A DNA stretch of 64,000 nucleotides, from contig NZ_CP029255.1 of assembly GCF_003122385.1 (NCBI RefSeq), positions 3,410,001 through 3,474,000 of the forward strand. The letters are read 5' to 3'. Below the pieces are notes generated by a model. That model was not told the origin of the DNA. It saw nothing but the letters and a program-made list of their open reading frames with translations, and did not search any database. The position numbers were made by a program, and so were the translations under genes. The first letter of the stretch is position 1; every line of letters begins with the position of its first letter. This document shows, in pieces, positions 35,709-46,400 of the stretch. This DNA comes from Flavobacterium crocinum (GTDB lineage Bacteria > Bacteroidota > Bacteroidia > Flavobacteriales > Flavobacteriaceae).

Positions 35709-35965
35709 TTTCAAGCGTGAAAAATTGTATTATAAAGATTTATACACAAAATTGAGAATCTTTGCGAACTTTAAAATAAAATGAACTACCTAAACCTTGC
35801 GTCCTTTGCGAAAATCTTTTGCGAACTTTGCGTTACAAAAAAGTAACTTCTATCGGATAAAATCACATTTTCACCGAGCAGATACTATGTTCTGCCGATC
35901 ACAATTTTAATTAATATACTCCCGATATACTTTTGGTTCAAATTAAAACCTTAAAAATCAAAAAT

Positions 35966-36703
35966 ATGTCACCATTATCACCGCTTATCTGGATTTTAGT
36001 TATTTCGCCACTTTTAGTATTGGCCCATTTTAAAACCGAAAAATCAAACCTTAAATACGTTGCTTTTTTTATTCTTTATTTTCTTGGCGATATATATTTA
36101 CAGCAATACGGAAAGATATTATTACCGCTCGAATCGCTTGGTTTAAAGTTCAATTGGTCGGGAAAAATCCTGAGTTTAGTTTTAGGTTTGATTATTATCT
36201 TTTCAGTTTCCAAAGAAGAAAGAATTAATATTGGATTTACATCTAAAACCAATTCAAAAGCACGATTAAAGTTTGGATTACTGTTTTTTCTGGGATTTAC
36301 CTTATTTGATGTTATTTTTAAAATGATCTTATTTCCAAAAGGCGAATCGTTCGATTTAGAAACTTTCCTTTTTCAGGCTACAATGCCAGGATTAACAGAA
36401 GAAATTGCTTTTAGAGGAATTTTGTTATGGCTTTTAAACAAAGCTTTTGCACCAAAATGGAATTATCGCGGAATCGAATTCGGCTGGTCGTTTGTTATTG
36501 TAACTGTTTTATTTGGAGTAGGACACGGAATGGTTTTAGACCAGGATTTGCATTTAAAGTTTGACCTTGTCACGATCATTTATCTTACACTGATTTCGTC
36601 TTTAAGCGTAGGTGTTTTGAGATGTTTTTCAGGGAATCTGATTTATTCTATTTTGGGGCATAACGCCATTAATTTGATCAACGCTTTAATTAGAATTTTA
36701 TAA
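35966..36703 (+). CDS. CPBP family intramembrane metalloprotease
   Basis: About 245 residues with six to eight membrane helices. The diagnostic motifs of the CPBP (Abi/CAAX) family are present: TEEIAFRG (E145-E146 and the Arg), then VGHGMVL and, near the C-terminus, ILGHNAINLI with His and Asn. These form the zinc-binding catalytic site in the membrane. Family members include CAAX-type proteases and bacteriocin self-immunity proteins; the role here is unknown. The start at 35966 (SPLSPLIWILVISPLLVL) is preferred over an upstream extension to 35933. The gene lies between two repeat-rich gaps without an operon partner. Confidence 0.85.
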   Translation: MSPLSPLIWILVISPLLVLAHFKTEKSNLKYVAFFILYFLGDIYLQQYGKILLPLESLGLKFNWSGKILSLVLGLIIIFSVSKEERINIGFTSKTNSKARLKFGLLFFLGFTLFDVIFKMILFPKGESFDLETFLFQATMPGLTEEIAFRGILLWLLNKAFAPKWNYRGIEFGWSFVIVTVLFGVGHGMVLDQDLHLKFDLVTIIYLTLISSLSVGVLRCFSGNLIYSILGHNAINLINALIRIL

Positions 36704-36723
36704 TTTTTGTGTGGATCATTTTT

Positions 36724-36922
36724 AAACACATAGAAACATAGTCATTTGTTTGTCTAAAAAAGAATAGAGAAAGAAACTAGTTTTTCACACATAGATGCAC
36801 TTAAAGATAATGAAGCTTTGTCAAAGTTTAAAACTTTGACAAAGCTCTGTACGCAATACTATGTGTATTTTAAACAAGTGAAACGCTTTTAACCTAAAAG
36901 AAAACTATGTTTCTATGTGTTT
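36724..36922. mobile_element. MITE-like element, copy 2, carrying a CTTTGTCAAAG palindrome
   Basis: The ends AAACACATAGAAACATAGT (36724-36742) and ACTATGTTTCTATGTGTTT (36904-36922) are identical to those of copy 1. The segment next to the left end (GTTTGTCTAAAAAAGAATAG) matches the right half of copy 1 in inverse orientation. The centre is replaced by an AAGCTTTGTCAAAG palindrome at 36814-36846. It fills the gap between the protease and the histidine kinase. Confidence 0.72.
36814..36846. repeat. Dispersed palindrome, CTTTGTCAAAG type, copy 3
   Basis: Identical in all 33 bases to copy 1 at 2331-2363, here nested inside the MITE-like element at 36724-36922. Confidence 0.88.
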
Positions 36923-36982
36923 AATATTATACCAACAAGAAAAAAATAAATTATATTTGAAACTGCTTTACAATTGTACTAC

Positions 36983-38152
36983 ATGCCAAATACCACAACT
37001 GCCTCGGGCTATTTTTTAGATAAAGTAGCGTCCTTAAACTTTGATCAGTTTTTGACCAAAAGAAATCGGGTTTTACTGCACATTTTAATGTGGCTTGGAT
37101 TTTCTGTTTTACTGTTTTTGAGTTATGTAATCGGTTATCATTTGGTGTATTTTGATGCTCTTTTACTTACTGTCAGAATGGCTTTGGTCAATATTATTGT
37201 TTTTTATATGCTGTTTTATCTTTTGCTTCCAAAGATTTTCTCGGGAAGCAAAACCAGAATTATAGTGTTTTTAATATTGGTTTTTCCGATTTCGATTTTT
37301 GTATGGATGGCTTCTACGTACTTTATTTCCCTTTTGTATTATGCTTTGGGACTTGAAGTTGATTTTGGAGAATTAAAAGGCGTTATCAAAATGAGTGCAG
37401 AACAGACTTTTCTTGAAGCTGTTTCTTTAAAAAGAATGCTTTCGCAGACAATCATTATTATTTCATTGCTTTCTCCTTTTTGTTTTGCTAAAATTTTGGT
37501 TGAAATTGTAAAACTGTACCACAAGAAATTTCAGGTAGAGAAAGAAAAGATGGCATTGGAAATTCAGAATATTCAAATGGAAAAAGATTTTCTAAAGGCA
37601 CAGTTAAACCCGCATTTTTTATTCAATACACTAAATAATCTTTATGGTTTGACGGTTAGAAAAGACAATCTCGCTCCGGAAATTATTCTGAACCTTTCGG
37701 ATATTATGAGTTATACTTTGTATGAATCGAATACTGAAATCGTTCGTTTAGAAAAAGAGCTGGATTTTATTAAAAATTACATCGCATTAGAAAAAATGCG
37801 TTATGCTGATGAAGCCAATATTCAGGTTGATATTGAAGGAGAAAATCAAACTGCAGGACTTTTTATCGCACCGTTATTGACTTTTACTTTCATAGAAAAT
37901 GCCTTTAAGTACGGATTAAAAAGTACTCAAAATGCTTTTGTGAAACTCGATATTAAAATTAAAAACAACACCTTTTGGTTCAGTTTAGAGAATGATTTTG
38001 ATGAAAGTTTCACAACGGATAATTTCGGCGGAATAGGAGTAGAGAACGCTCGTAAACGTTTGGAATTATTGTACCCAAATCAATATGAATTAGAAATTAA
38101 AAGACTGGAAAAATCCTTTAAAGTCGATCTAAAAATAGTTTTAAGAAAGTAA
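36983..38152 (+). CDS. LytS-type sensor histidine kinase
   Basis: About 389 residues with four N-terminal membrane helices (for example VLLHILMWLGFSVLLFLSYV) and a cytoplasmic kinase region. LNPHFLFNTLNNLYGL holds the phosphoacceptor His (H211 from this start) of the His_kinase/LytS family, and LLTFTFIENAFKYGL and GGIGVENARKRLELLYP are the N and G boxes of the ATPase. The ATG at 36983 is chosen over a TTG at 36974. The stop codon overlaps the response regulator start (TAATG), so the two are translationally coupled. The sensed signal is unknown. Confidence 0.93.
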   Translation: MPNTTTASGYFLDKVASLNFDQFLTKRNRVLLHILMWLGFSVLLFLSYVIGYHLVYFDALLLTVRMALVNIIVFYMLFYLLLPKIFSGSKTRIIVFLILVFPISIFVWMASTYFISLLYYALGLEVDFGELKGVIKMSAEQTFLEAVSLKRMLSQTIIIISLLSPFCFAKILVEIVKLYHKKFQVEKEKMALEIQNIQMEKDFLKAQLNPHFLFNTLNNLYGLTVRKDNLAPEIILNLSDIMSYTLYESNTEIVRLEKELDFIKNYIALEKMRYADEANIQVDIEGENQTAGLFIAPLLTFTFIENAFKYGLKSTQNAFVKLDIKIKNNTFWFSLENDFDESFTTDNFGGIGVENARKRLELLYPNQYELEIKRLEKSFKVDLKIVLRK

Positions 38153-38859
38153 TGGAAAAGTTGAAATGCATAATCGTTGATGACGAACCAATTGCAAGAG
38201 ATATTATCGAATCTTTTATTGCCGAAGTTCCGTTTTTAGAATTAAAAGCTTCTTTTGGAGAACCTGCAAAAGCTTTAATGTACTTGCACGAAAATACAAT
38301 TGATATTGTGTTTAGCGATATTGAAATGCCTAAATTCACTGGTTTAGAACTGGTACAATCACTTACGAATCCACCTGTGATTATTTTTATAACGGCGCAC
38401 CGCAATTTTGCTTTAGAAGGATTTGAAACAGGCGCATCAGATTATCTTTTAAAACCCGTTCGTTTTGATCGTTTTTTGAAAGCGGTAAATCGTGCCAAAG
38501 AATATCTTTCGCTAAAGAAAACGACTTCTGTACACCAAATCAATCCAGACCGTATTTTTATTAAATCGGAAGGAAAACTGATTAAGATTTTATTAAATGA
38601 AATCCTTTATGTAGAAGCGCAGGGCGATTATCTGAAATTTGTTATTAACGGAGGATCTTACACTACTTTAGGAACACTTAAATCAATGGAAGAGGTATTG
38701 AAACTCCCAATGTTCTTTCGCGTTCAACGTTCTTTTATTCTAAATCTGGAAGCGGTCAGAAGCTTAAATGGAAATATGATTGAATTGATTGATGGTAAAA
38801 ATATTTCTGTGGCTTTGAATAAAAAGGAGGAATTGTATTTGTTGTTGGGAATTAGATAA
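38152..38859 (+). CDS. LytTR-family response regulator
   Basis: A 235-residue regulator with a receiver domain (KCIIVDDEPIARDIIESFIA, phosphoacceptor D56 in FSDIEMPKFTGLEL) and a C-terminal LytTR DNA-binding domain (FIKSEGKLIKILLNEILYVE through FFRVQRSFILNL). It partners the histidine kinase encoded just upstream with a 1-base overlap. Such pairs in Bacteroidota often control nearby or unlinked genes that cannot be guessed here. Confidence 0.94.
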   Translation: MEKLKCIIVDDEPIARDIIESFIAEVPFLELKASFGEPAKALMYLHENTIDIVFSDIEMPKFTGLELVQSLTNPPVIIFITAHRNFALEGFETGASDYLLKPVRFDRFLKAVNRAKEYLSLKKTTSVHQINPDRIFIKSEGKLIKILLNEILYVEAQGDYLKFVINGGSYTTLGTLKSMEEVLKLPMFFRVQRSFILNLEAVRSLNGNMIELIDGKNISVALNKKEELYLLLGIR

Positions 38860-38875
38860 TTTTTTTTAACCGCAA

Positions 38876-39070
38876 TCCCGATAACTATCGGGAGCAAAGG
38901 ATTTTAGCAAAGAAACGCAGGTTTTTTGAGTTATATTTTATTTTAAAGGTTACGGAGAGGTAACTAAAAAGTCCTATTTTCAAACATAGCCCGCGGTTTC
39001 AACCGCGTGGACGTCCAGCATTACGTTGTGTGATATGCGTTGTGTTCCTGCGGTTGAAACCGCAGGCTAT
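38876..39070. repeat. Small palindrome plus CCCGCGGTTTCAACCGC inverted repeat
   Basis: TCCCGATAACTATCGGGA (38876-38893) is a short perfect stem. Further on, ATAGCCCGCGGTTTCAACCG begins an arm at 38986-39006 that pairs, with one mismatch, with GCGGTTGAAACCGCAGGCTA around 39050-39070; the arms themselves contain CGCGGTTTCAACCGCG, a smaller palindrome. The gap between the response regulator and the converging hybrid sensor holds no gene. Confidence 0.7.
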
Positions 39071-39147
39071 ATTTATAAAAGACTCTCGAATTAGTCAATT
39101 GATCAATTACTCTCATTATCTAATTTTCTAATTGACACATTATCCCA

Positions 39148-42100
39148 TTATCTATTCGTTTGAATATAATCCGATGGCGACATATTAAAATGCTTTTGGA
39201 AATTTCGACCAAAACTCGTTTGTGATTTGTAACCTACCATTTCTGCTATTTCGTACATTTTATAATTTTCATTCAATAATAATTCCGCGGCACGTTTTAA
39301 GCGTACGATATTGATGAGTTCGTTCGGACTTAGATTCGTGATATCTTTGATTTTTCGGTATAAGGTCGAACGGCTCATATTCATGATTTCGGCAAGCGAT
39401 TCTACACTCAAATCCTGATCGGTAATGTTTTTCAGGATTTCGTCGTCGAGTTTTTTCAGGAATTTTTCATCCGTTTTATTGTGTGCGATGCTTTTAATGT
39501 GTGAAAGCGGTGAACTTGCATAATAATTCATAATCTGTCTTCGGTTTTCGATCAGATTATTGGCCTGCACTTTTAAGTAATCCATAGAAAATGGTTTCGC
39601 GATATAAGCATCGGCACCCACTTCAAGTCCGTCAATTTGTGATTTCAGTGAGTTTTTAGCCGTCAATAAAATAACCGGAATATGACTCGTTTCCAGATTG
39701 GTTTTGATGGTTTTACACATCGTAATTCCGTCCATAACGGGCATCGAAACATCGGAAATTACGAGTTGAATGTTTTCGTTATGAATAATTTTTAGTGCTT
39801 CTTCGCCGTTTTCAGCCTTTAAAATAGCGTAAGTTCCAGCCAATTCAGTAGTAATAAAACTCAAAAGATCTTCATTATCTTCTACAACTAAAATCTGTGC
39901 TTTTTCGTTTTTGACTTCAACAGTCTCTTTTGGGATTTCGGTTTCTTCTTCCTCTTTTTTAGAATAGGCATAAAGCATAAATTCCTGTTCCTGATGTAAG
40001 GGAACGGTCAATTCAAAAATGTTATAATCTAAATCTTCAACTAATTTCAAATTTCCGTTATGCAATTGTGCCAGCGAATGCGCTAGCGAAAGCCCAATTC
40101 CAGTTCCCGAAGCTGTACTGCTGTCATCCACTCTAAAGAAAGGCTCGAAAATTTTATCTTTTAAATGAATCGGAATCACATTTCCGTCATTTTTTACAAT
40201 TAGAGTCAGTTTCTTTTCATCTCGAAACAAAGAAATGATGACTTTTTCGTTTGAGTATTTGATAGCATTATTGATGAGATTGCTCAAAATCTTTTTGAAA
40301 GCTTCTTTGTCTACAAAAGCAAAAATATCTTTTTCGCCCAATTCCAATTCAAACTGAAGTCCCCGTTCTTCAATTAACTGACTGAATCTTAGATGAAAAT
40401 TTCGAACCATCGACGAAATATTGGCCTCGACAAAAGTCAGTTTCAATCCGCCAATTTCCGATTTCCTAAAATCAAGTAATTCGTTAACCAATTTCAATAA
40501 GCGGGAAGTATTTTTTTTCATAATCGAAAGATGCTGAGGTACTTCTTTCGATTCGTATTCCATGCCTAAAAGTTTTTCTAAAGGTCCTTTTATTAAAGTC
40601 AAAGGCGTTCTGATCTCATGTGCTACATTCGTAAAAAAATCAATTTTAGCCTGATAGATTTCTTTTTCTTTTTCGTCATTCAGATGTTTGATTTTGCGAT
40701 TATTCTTAATCTGAGTCAGATTTTGAGAATAACGAATGATGTAATAAAACCCGGCACAGATTAATATGAAATAAAGAATATAAGCCAAAGTACTGGCATA
40801 AAACGGCGGTAGAATCGTGATTTTCAATTTTACTTCTTTGCTCCAAACGCCAAAACTATTCAGCGATTTCACTTTAAAAACATAATCGCCAGGCGCCAGT
40901 TCTGTAAAGAAAACTTTATTGTTTCTACCCAAATAAACCCAGTCATTATTGACATTTTCCAGCTGATACCAATATTCGGTCAATTCGGGAGCAGTATAAT
41001 TTAGTGAAGCAAACTCTAGATTAAAAGACGACTGACTGTTATTTAGCTTTAATTCATCAAGAAACGAAATAGACTGTTCAATAGGCGAGTCGGGACTATT
41101 TACTTCAATGTCCTTATTGTTAATTTGAAGATTCGTGATGTATATAAAAGGAGTGTATTTGTTCTTTGTAAAATGCTTCGGATTAAAACTGATCATTCCG
41201 TTGAGGTTTCCAAAATACATATCGCCGTTTGCATCTTTAAAAGCCGAATTGTAATTGAACTGATCGCTCAATAAACCATTTGCAGTGGTAAAAATCTTGA
41301 TAGTTTTATGGTCCGGGCCAAATTTTACTAAACCTTTAGAAGTTGTCAGCCATAAATTCTTAGCATCGTCTTCTAAAATGGAATAGAAAACGTTGCTCGG
41401 CATTCCGTTTTTGGTGGTAAACTTGGTAAAAGTATGTTTTTTACGATCCACCAGATTTAAACCGTTTTCAGTCGCAATCCATAAATTTTTGGAACTGTCT
41501 TCAAAAATAGCATTCATGGTATTGTTGCTGATTCCGTTTGGATTTTTATAATCATACGTAAAAACCTCTTTCTTTTTGGTCTTCGGATTATAAAACAATA
41601 AACCATCGCGATAACTTCCTGCCCAAAGATTACCGTCGCTGTCTTCTTTAAAATTGGTATAATGAAAAGTTTCAGGGAAGAATTTCAGGATTTCAAAATT
41701 ATCGGCCTGTTCATTATATCGGTAAAGGCCAGATGTAGTCACGACAATCAGATCGTTATTTTTCATTTCATAAAAAGAAAAAATAAAGTTGCTGTGCAGA
41801 CCGCTTCCGTCATTAGCACTGTAATGTTTCAAAACTCTGCCGGAATTTCGATCCAAAACATCTAAACCATGCTCAAAAGTTCCGATCCAGATTTTGTCTT
41901 TTCTGGGCATTAAAGCATGAATATTATAATAAGAAACCGGATAAAAAGTAAATTGCTGTGTTTTTGGATTAAAGCGATTTACGCCCGCATCTTCTGTTCC
42001 AATCCATAAATCGCCATGATCGTCTTTATGAATTTCCCTGACAGCGCTTCCACTAATGGAATTTTGGCCTTTCTGCGGAAAGTATTTTTTAAACTGTGTA

Positions 42101-43074
42101 TATTGTTTTTGATGATAATTGACACCGCCAAAATAAGTTCCAATCCAAACGCCGTTTTCCTTATCAATCAGAATAGAGTAGGCCGCATTATCTGAAATTG
42201 CGTATGGATCGTTGTAATTCTTTTTAAGATTTACAGCCGTTTTTGTTTTTAAATTGTAAACATAAACCCCGGATTCGCTGGCAATCCAAAGTTCATCATT
42301 TCCTCTTTTCTTAAACTGACGTACAAAAACGGGATCTTTAATATCAAATTTTAACTCGTTTGTTGTTTTGTCTTTTCGATTGTAAATCAGAACACCGTCA
42401 TCCTGTGTTCCAATTACGATGTTTTCCGGATCAACAGCATAAATTACCGTAATTCTGAAATTAGCTTTATTGGCAGGAGGAATGAGTGTGATATTTTCAA
42501 AAGAATGATTTTCTTCTGAATAATGATAGATTTTATTTAAGGAAGAAGCCCAGATTTCGCCTTTGTAATCTCTCGTAATAGAAGTAGAAACAAAATATTT
42601 GTTCGGATTAAAAGTGGTCGTTTCTTTACTATTTGGTGCATATCGATACAAAATGTTGCCGGAAATGAACCAAATGTTGCCTTTTTGATCGTGATTGATA
42701 TCATTGATACGATCATTAATAGCCTCATTTAGTATAGAATAGCGATCCTGCTTTTTATCATAATGGTACAAACCTTTATCAGTCCCAACCCAAATCGTAC
42801 CATTATTTTCATGAAGAGACTGAATATAATTGCTCCCAAGGCTGTGAATCGGATCTCCGTTACTTCTGTACGTTTTAAAGCGATACCCATCAAAACGGTT
42901 TAAACCATCTTTAGTTCCAAACCACATAAAACCGTCATCATCTTGTAATGAGGTTAGTACAGTATTGTTAGAAAGTCCTTCTTCGACCTGAAAATGTTTA
43001 AAATAATATTCCTGAGCATTCGAAAAATGTATCGAAAAAATGCTCAAAAATAAAAAAAGAAAGAATTTACGCAT
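39148..43074 (-). CDS. Hybrid two-component system sensor/regulator (HTCS)
   Basis: A 1308-residue one-protein two-component system. In order: signal peptide (residues 1-20); a long series of two-component propeller repeats (for example DDDGFMWFGTKDGLNRFDGY and DLWIGTEDAGVNRFNPKT) forming the periplasmic sensor to about 690; a Y_Y_Y domain; one membrane helix (LAYILYFILICAGFYYII); a kinase core with phospho-His H819 in VAHEIRTPL; a receiver with D1108 in ISDVSMPVMDG; and a C-terminal AraC DNA-binding domain. These proteins bind oligosaccharide in the periplasm and switch on the neighbouring polysaccharide locus. The divergent SusC gene 380 bases away fits that role. Confidence 0.96.
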   Translation of the reverse strand: MRKFFLFLFLSIFSIHFSNAQEYYFKHFQVEEGLSNNTVLTSLQDDDGFMWFGTKDGLNRFDGYRFKTYRSNGDPIHSLGSNYIQSLHENNGTIWVGTDKGLYHYDKKQDRYSILNEAINDRINDINHDQKGNIWFISGNILYRYAPNSKETTTFNPNKYFVSTSITRDYKGEIWASSLNKIYHYSEENHSFENITLIPPANKANFRITVIYAVDPENIVIGTQDDGVLIYNRKDKTTNELKFDIKDPVFVRQFKKRGNDELWIASESGVYVYNLKTKTAVNLKKNYNDPYAISDNAAYSILIDKENGVWIGTYFGGVNYHQKQYTQFKKYFPQKGQNSISGSAVREIHKDDHGDLWIGTEDAGVNRFNPKTQQFTFYPVSYYNIHALMPRKDKIWIGTFEHGLDVLDRNSGRVLKHYSANDGSGLHSNFIFSFYEMKNNDLIVVTTSGLYRYNEQADNFEILKFFPETFHYTNFKEDSDGNLWAGSYRDGLLFYNPKTKKKEVFTYDYKNPNGISNNTMNAIFEDSSKNLWIATENGLNLVDRKKHTFTKFTTKNGMPSNVFYSILEDDAKNLWLTTSKGLVKFGPDHKTIKIFTTANGLLSDQFNYNSAFKDANGDMYFGNLNGMISFNPKHFTKNKYTPFIYITNLQINNKDIEVNSPDSPIEQSISFLDELKLNNSQSSFNLEFASLNYTAPELTEYWYQLENVNNDWVYLGRNNKVFFTELAPGDYVFKVKSLNSFGVWSKEVKLKITILPPFYASTLAYILYFILICAGFYYIIRYSQNLTQIKNNRKIKHLNDEKEKEIYQAKIDFFTNVAHEIRTPLTLIKGPLEKLLGMEYESKEVPQHLSIMKKNTSRLLKLVNELLDFRKSEIGGLKLTFVEANISSMVRNFHLRFSQLIEERGLQFELELGEKDIFAFVDKEAFKKILSNLINNAIKYSNEKVIISLFRDEKKLTLIVKNDGNVIPIHLKDKIFEPFFRVDDSSTASGTGIGLSLAHSLAQLHNGNLKLVEDLDYNIFELTVPLHQEQEFMLYAYSKKEEEETEIPKETVEVKNEKAQILVVEDNEDLLSFITTELAGTYAILKAENGEEALKIIHNENIQLVISDVSMPVMDGITMCKTIKTNLETSHIPVILLTAKNSLKSQIDGLEVGADAYIAKPFSMDYLKVQANNLIENRRQIMNYYASSPLSHIKSIAHNKTDEKFLKKLDDEILKNITDQDLSVESLAEIMNMSRSTLYRKIKDITNLSPNELINIVRLKRAAELLLNENYKMYEIAEMVGYKSQTSFGRNFQKHFNMSPSDYIQTNR

Positions 43075-43454
43075 AAGGTTGTTTTTTAGACTAAAATCAA
43101 TGTTTCTGCATATCGTCTCAATATTCTACAAAATGTTGCAAGGCTTGTTAATATTGACCTTTTTTGTACAATTTGAATCATTTGCGAGAGATATTGACAC
43201 AAATGAAGCATTTTATTTTGAATAAAAAGCGCCTAATTTGAATTTTCAAATAAACGATATTGATAAAATTTTAAGGTTAAAAATATACTATCAATAAAAT
43301 AAAGTTTGAAAAACCTAACCATTAACAATTTTGAAACAAAATGAACAATTTATTACGAGAAGACAATATTGATTCTTTACTTGTTCGGCTTCCGGACGAT
43401 TAAAAAAACAATATTTCATCAACCAAACCACAAAAAGAAATAAAACTATCTAAA
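43075..43454. other. Divergent regulatory region between HTCS and susC
   Basis: An AT-rich 380-base region that must contain the promoters for the sensor and for the SusC-led operon, and presumably the binding site of the AraC domain. No perfect TANNTTTG was found near susC; TAATTTG and TAAAGTTTG come close. A 20-codon frame at 43341-43403 lies in the presumed leader and is listed separately. Confidence 0.5.
43341..43403 (+). CDS. Possible leader peptide of 20 residues
   Basis: ATG at 43341 to TAA at 43401 encodes MNNLLREDNIDSLLVRLPDD. It lies 52 bases upstream of the SusC start in the presumed 5' leader. There is no independent evidence that it is translated; its even charge distribution and clear stop make it at least plausible. 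If it is translated it might help regulate the operon, or it may be chance. Confidence 0.25.
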   Translation: MNNLLREDNIDSLLVRLPDD

Positions 43455-46400
43455 ATGCAAAAATCAATGAAAACAAAGCTCACTCACTTTTTAACGAAGA
43501 GATATTACCTCTTAGTTTTCTTTAGTTTATTACTGCAGCCCGCTTTTGCCCAACAGATTACTGTTACGGGAAAAGTAACAGCCGCATCGGGAGAATCGAT
43601 TCCTTTTGCAAATGTTTTAATAAAAGGAACACAAAATGGTACCGCTACAGATTTTGACGGAAGCTTCAAAATTGCAGTCGGCGGGAATCAAACATTAGTT
43701 TTCAGCTCGCAAGGCTACAAAACGACAGAAGTTGCAGTTAACAATAGAACTTCAATCAATATTACTTTAGAAGAAGATGCCATGAAACTCAACGAGATTG
43801 TTGTGGTAGGTTATGGATCTCAGCAAAAGAAAGACCTTACCGGAGCTGTTTCCTTGGTTAAACCGGAAGAAATTCAAAAACGTCAGGTTACTACAGTGGC
43901 AGACGGATTGCAAGGTTTAGTTACAGGGGTTAAAGTTCGCGGTGGCGGACGTCCCGGGCAGGAAGCGAATATAGAGATTCGTGGACTTAAAAATCTTCAA
44001 AGTACTAATCCGCTTTATGTAATTGATGGATTAGTTACTACTGCCAACAGAGATTTTAACCCAAATGATATTGAAAGTATTCAGGTTTTAAAAGATGCTT
44101 CGGCAGCCGCTATCTACGGTTCAAGAGCTGCAAATGGTGTAATTATTATTACTACTAAAAAAGGGAAAAAAGGACCGCTGCAAGTTGAAGTTTCTGCAAA
44201 AAGCAGTTTTCAAATCATGCCTCGTTACGATTTAATGGGAACGGAGGAGTTTGCCAAATGGAACAATATGGCGTATGATAACGCTGGATTACCAAGACAG
44301 AACTTAAACATGGCAGTAAATACGGATTGGCAGGATGCTACATTCAGAACTGGAATGATTCAGGACTATAACGCTAGTTTTTCTGGAGGAAACGAAAATT
44401 CTACTTTCTTTATGTCTGGAAATTATTTTGGAAATGAGGGAACTGTTGTGGGAACCGATTTTGACAGAATTTCATTCCGTGTCAATTCAAGCGGTACAAA
44501 GGGAATTTTCAGTATTGGAGAAAATTTAGCGATCAGTAATTCTAAAACAGATGAAATGTCTGGAAACCCAATTATTGATGTTTATAGAATGACGCCTACA
44601 ATTCCGCTTTACGATCCTTCAAATCCAGGAGGATATGGTTACGGGAAACAAGGTGTTGCAGACACTTTTGGTACAAATCCTTTGGCAATTGCTGACTTTG
44701 CTAACACTACAAACGAAAACTTCAGAATTAGAGGAAACATCTGGTCTGAATTAAAATTTGCTCCTTGGCTGAAATATCGTTTCAATTTTGGTTACGAGAC
44801 CAGTTTTGATTCTTATAAATTCATGAGAAAAGTTGGGAACTGGACTTTAAACCAACCGATCGATCCATCTCAGACAGATCAGAATAAAGGAAGATCACAG
44901 ACTACATTGTTCGAAAATACTTTGACTTTCAAAAAAGAATTTGGAAAACATGATGTAACAGTTTTAGTTGGTCAGACTTTTCAAAAGGACAGGTACGATC
45001 AGATTTATGGAACAAAGAGAAATCTCCCAATGAATTCCGGAACTGGACAGTATTATGAAGTTTTAAATCAGGGAGATTCGCCGGTAGTTGGTGGTTTTAT
45101 CAACGAAGCTGCTCTTGCATCTTATTTAGGAAGAATTGAATATAACTATGACAATCGCTATTTATTAAATGCTGTTTTAAGACGTGACGGATCATCAAGA
45201 TTTAGTGATGCAAATAAATGGGGTAATTTTCCTTCTGTTTCAGCAGGATGGAGAGTAAGCAACGAATCTTTCTTTAAATCTGAATTCATTAAAGATTTAA
45301 AATTGAGAGCGAGTTATGGAGAATTAGGTTCTGGAAATATTGGGTACTATGAGTACAAAAGCTTCGTAAACAATTTTGGAGCTATTGTGTTAGGTAACGA
45401 TCAGAATTTGTTTTCTTCTGCTGCTCAGGTGAAATTATCGAATTCACAGCTGCGTTGGGAAAAATTAAAACAAACCAATTTTGGATTAGATTTAGCGGTT
45501 TTAAATAATGATTTACGTTTTACAGCTGATTATTTTATTGCCAGGACAGATGATGTATTGTTTGGTTTCCCAATTTTATTGACAACAGGAAATGATGGCG
45601 GAAATCCAATTTCTAATGCCGCAACTGTGGAAAATAAAGGTCTTGAATTGGAATTGGCTTACAGCAAAAAAATCAACGATTTTTCTTTTAATGCTTCAAT
45701 CAACTTTACCAAAGTAAATAACAAACTGGTTTCGTTAGGAAATGGTCAAAATGAAAACATTTCCGGAAACACTATCACAAGAGCAGGAATGCCAGTAGGA
45801 ATGTGGTATGTATTGCAGACAGATGGATTATTTCAAAACCAGCAGGAGATTGATAATTACAAAAATGCTAATGGTCAGGTGATTATGCCAAATGCTGTTC
45901 CTGGAGATATTCGTTTTAAGGATGTAAATGGAGACGGGCAAATTACAAGTACAGATAAAGCTATTGTGGGAAGTCCGTGGCCGGAATTTGAAATGGGTTT
46001 AAATGCAGGAGCAGAATACAAAGGTTTTGACTTTTCTATGAACTGGATCGCTTCACACGGTGCAACGGTTTACAATGGATTTAGAAGTGTTGTCGACAGA
46101 TTTGATGATAACAGTAATTATAGAGCTGGTATTCAGCCTTGGACACCAGAAAATCCTAATACCGATTTTCCTAGAGTAACAAAAGGTTCTACACTAAATT
46201 CAAGAGGAGACAGTGATCGTTTCTTAGAAAACGGAGATTTTATCAGATTAAAATACATCGGATTTGGATATAATTTGCCTGAAAGTGTCTTAAAGAATTC
46301 AGGTATTACAAGAGCGAGATTGACGTTATCAGCGCAAAACATTCTTACCATTACAAAATACAAAGGTTTAGATCCTGAATTTACAAATGGTAATATTTTC

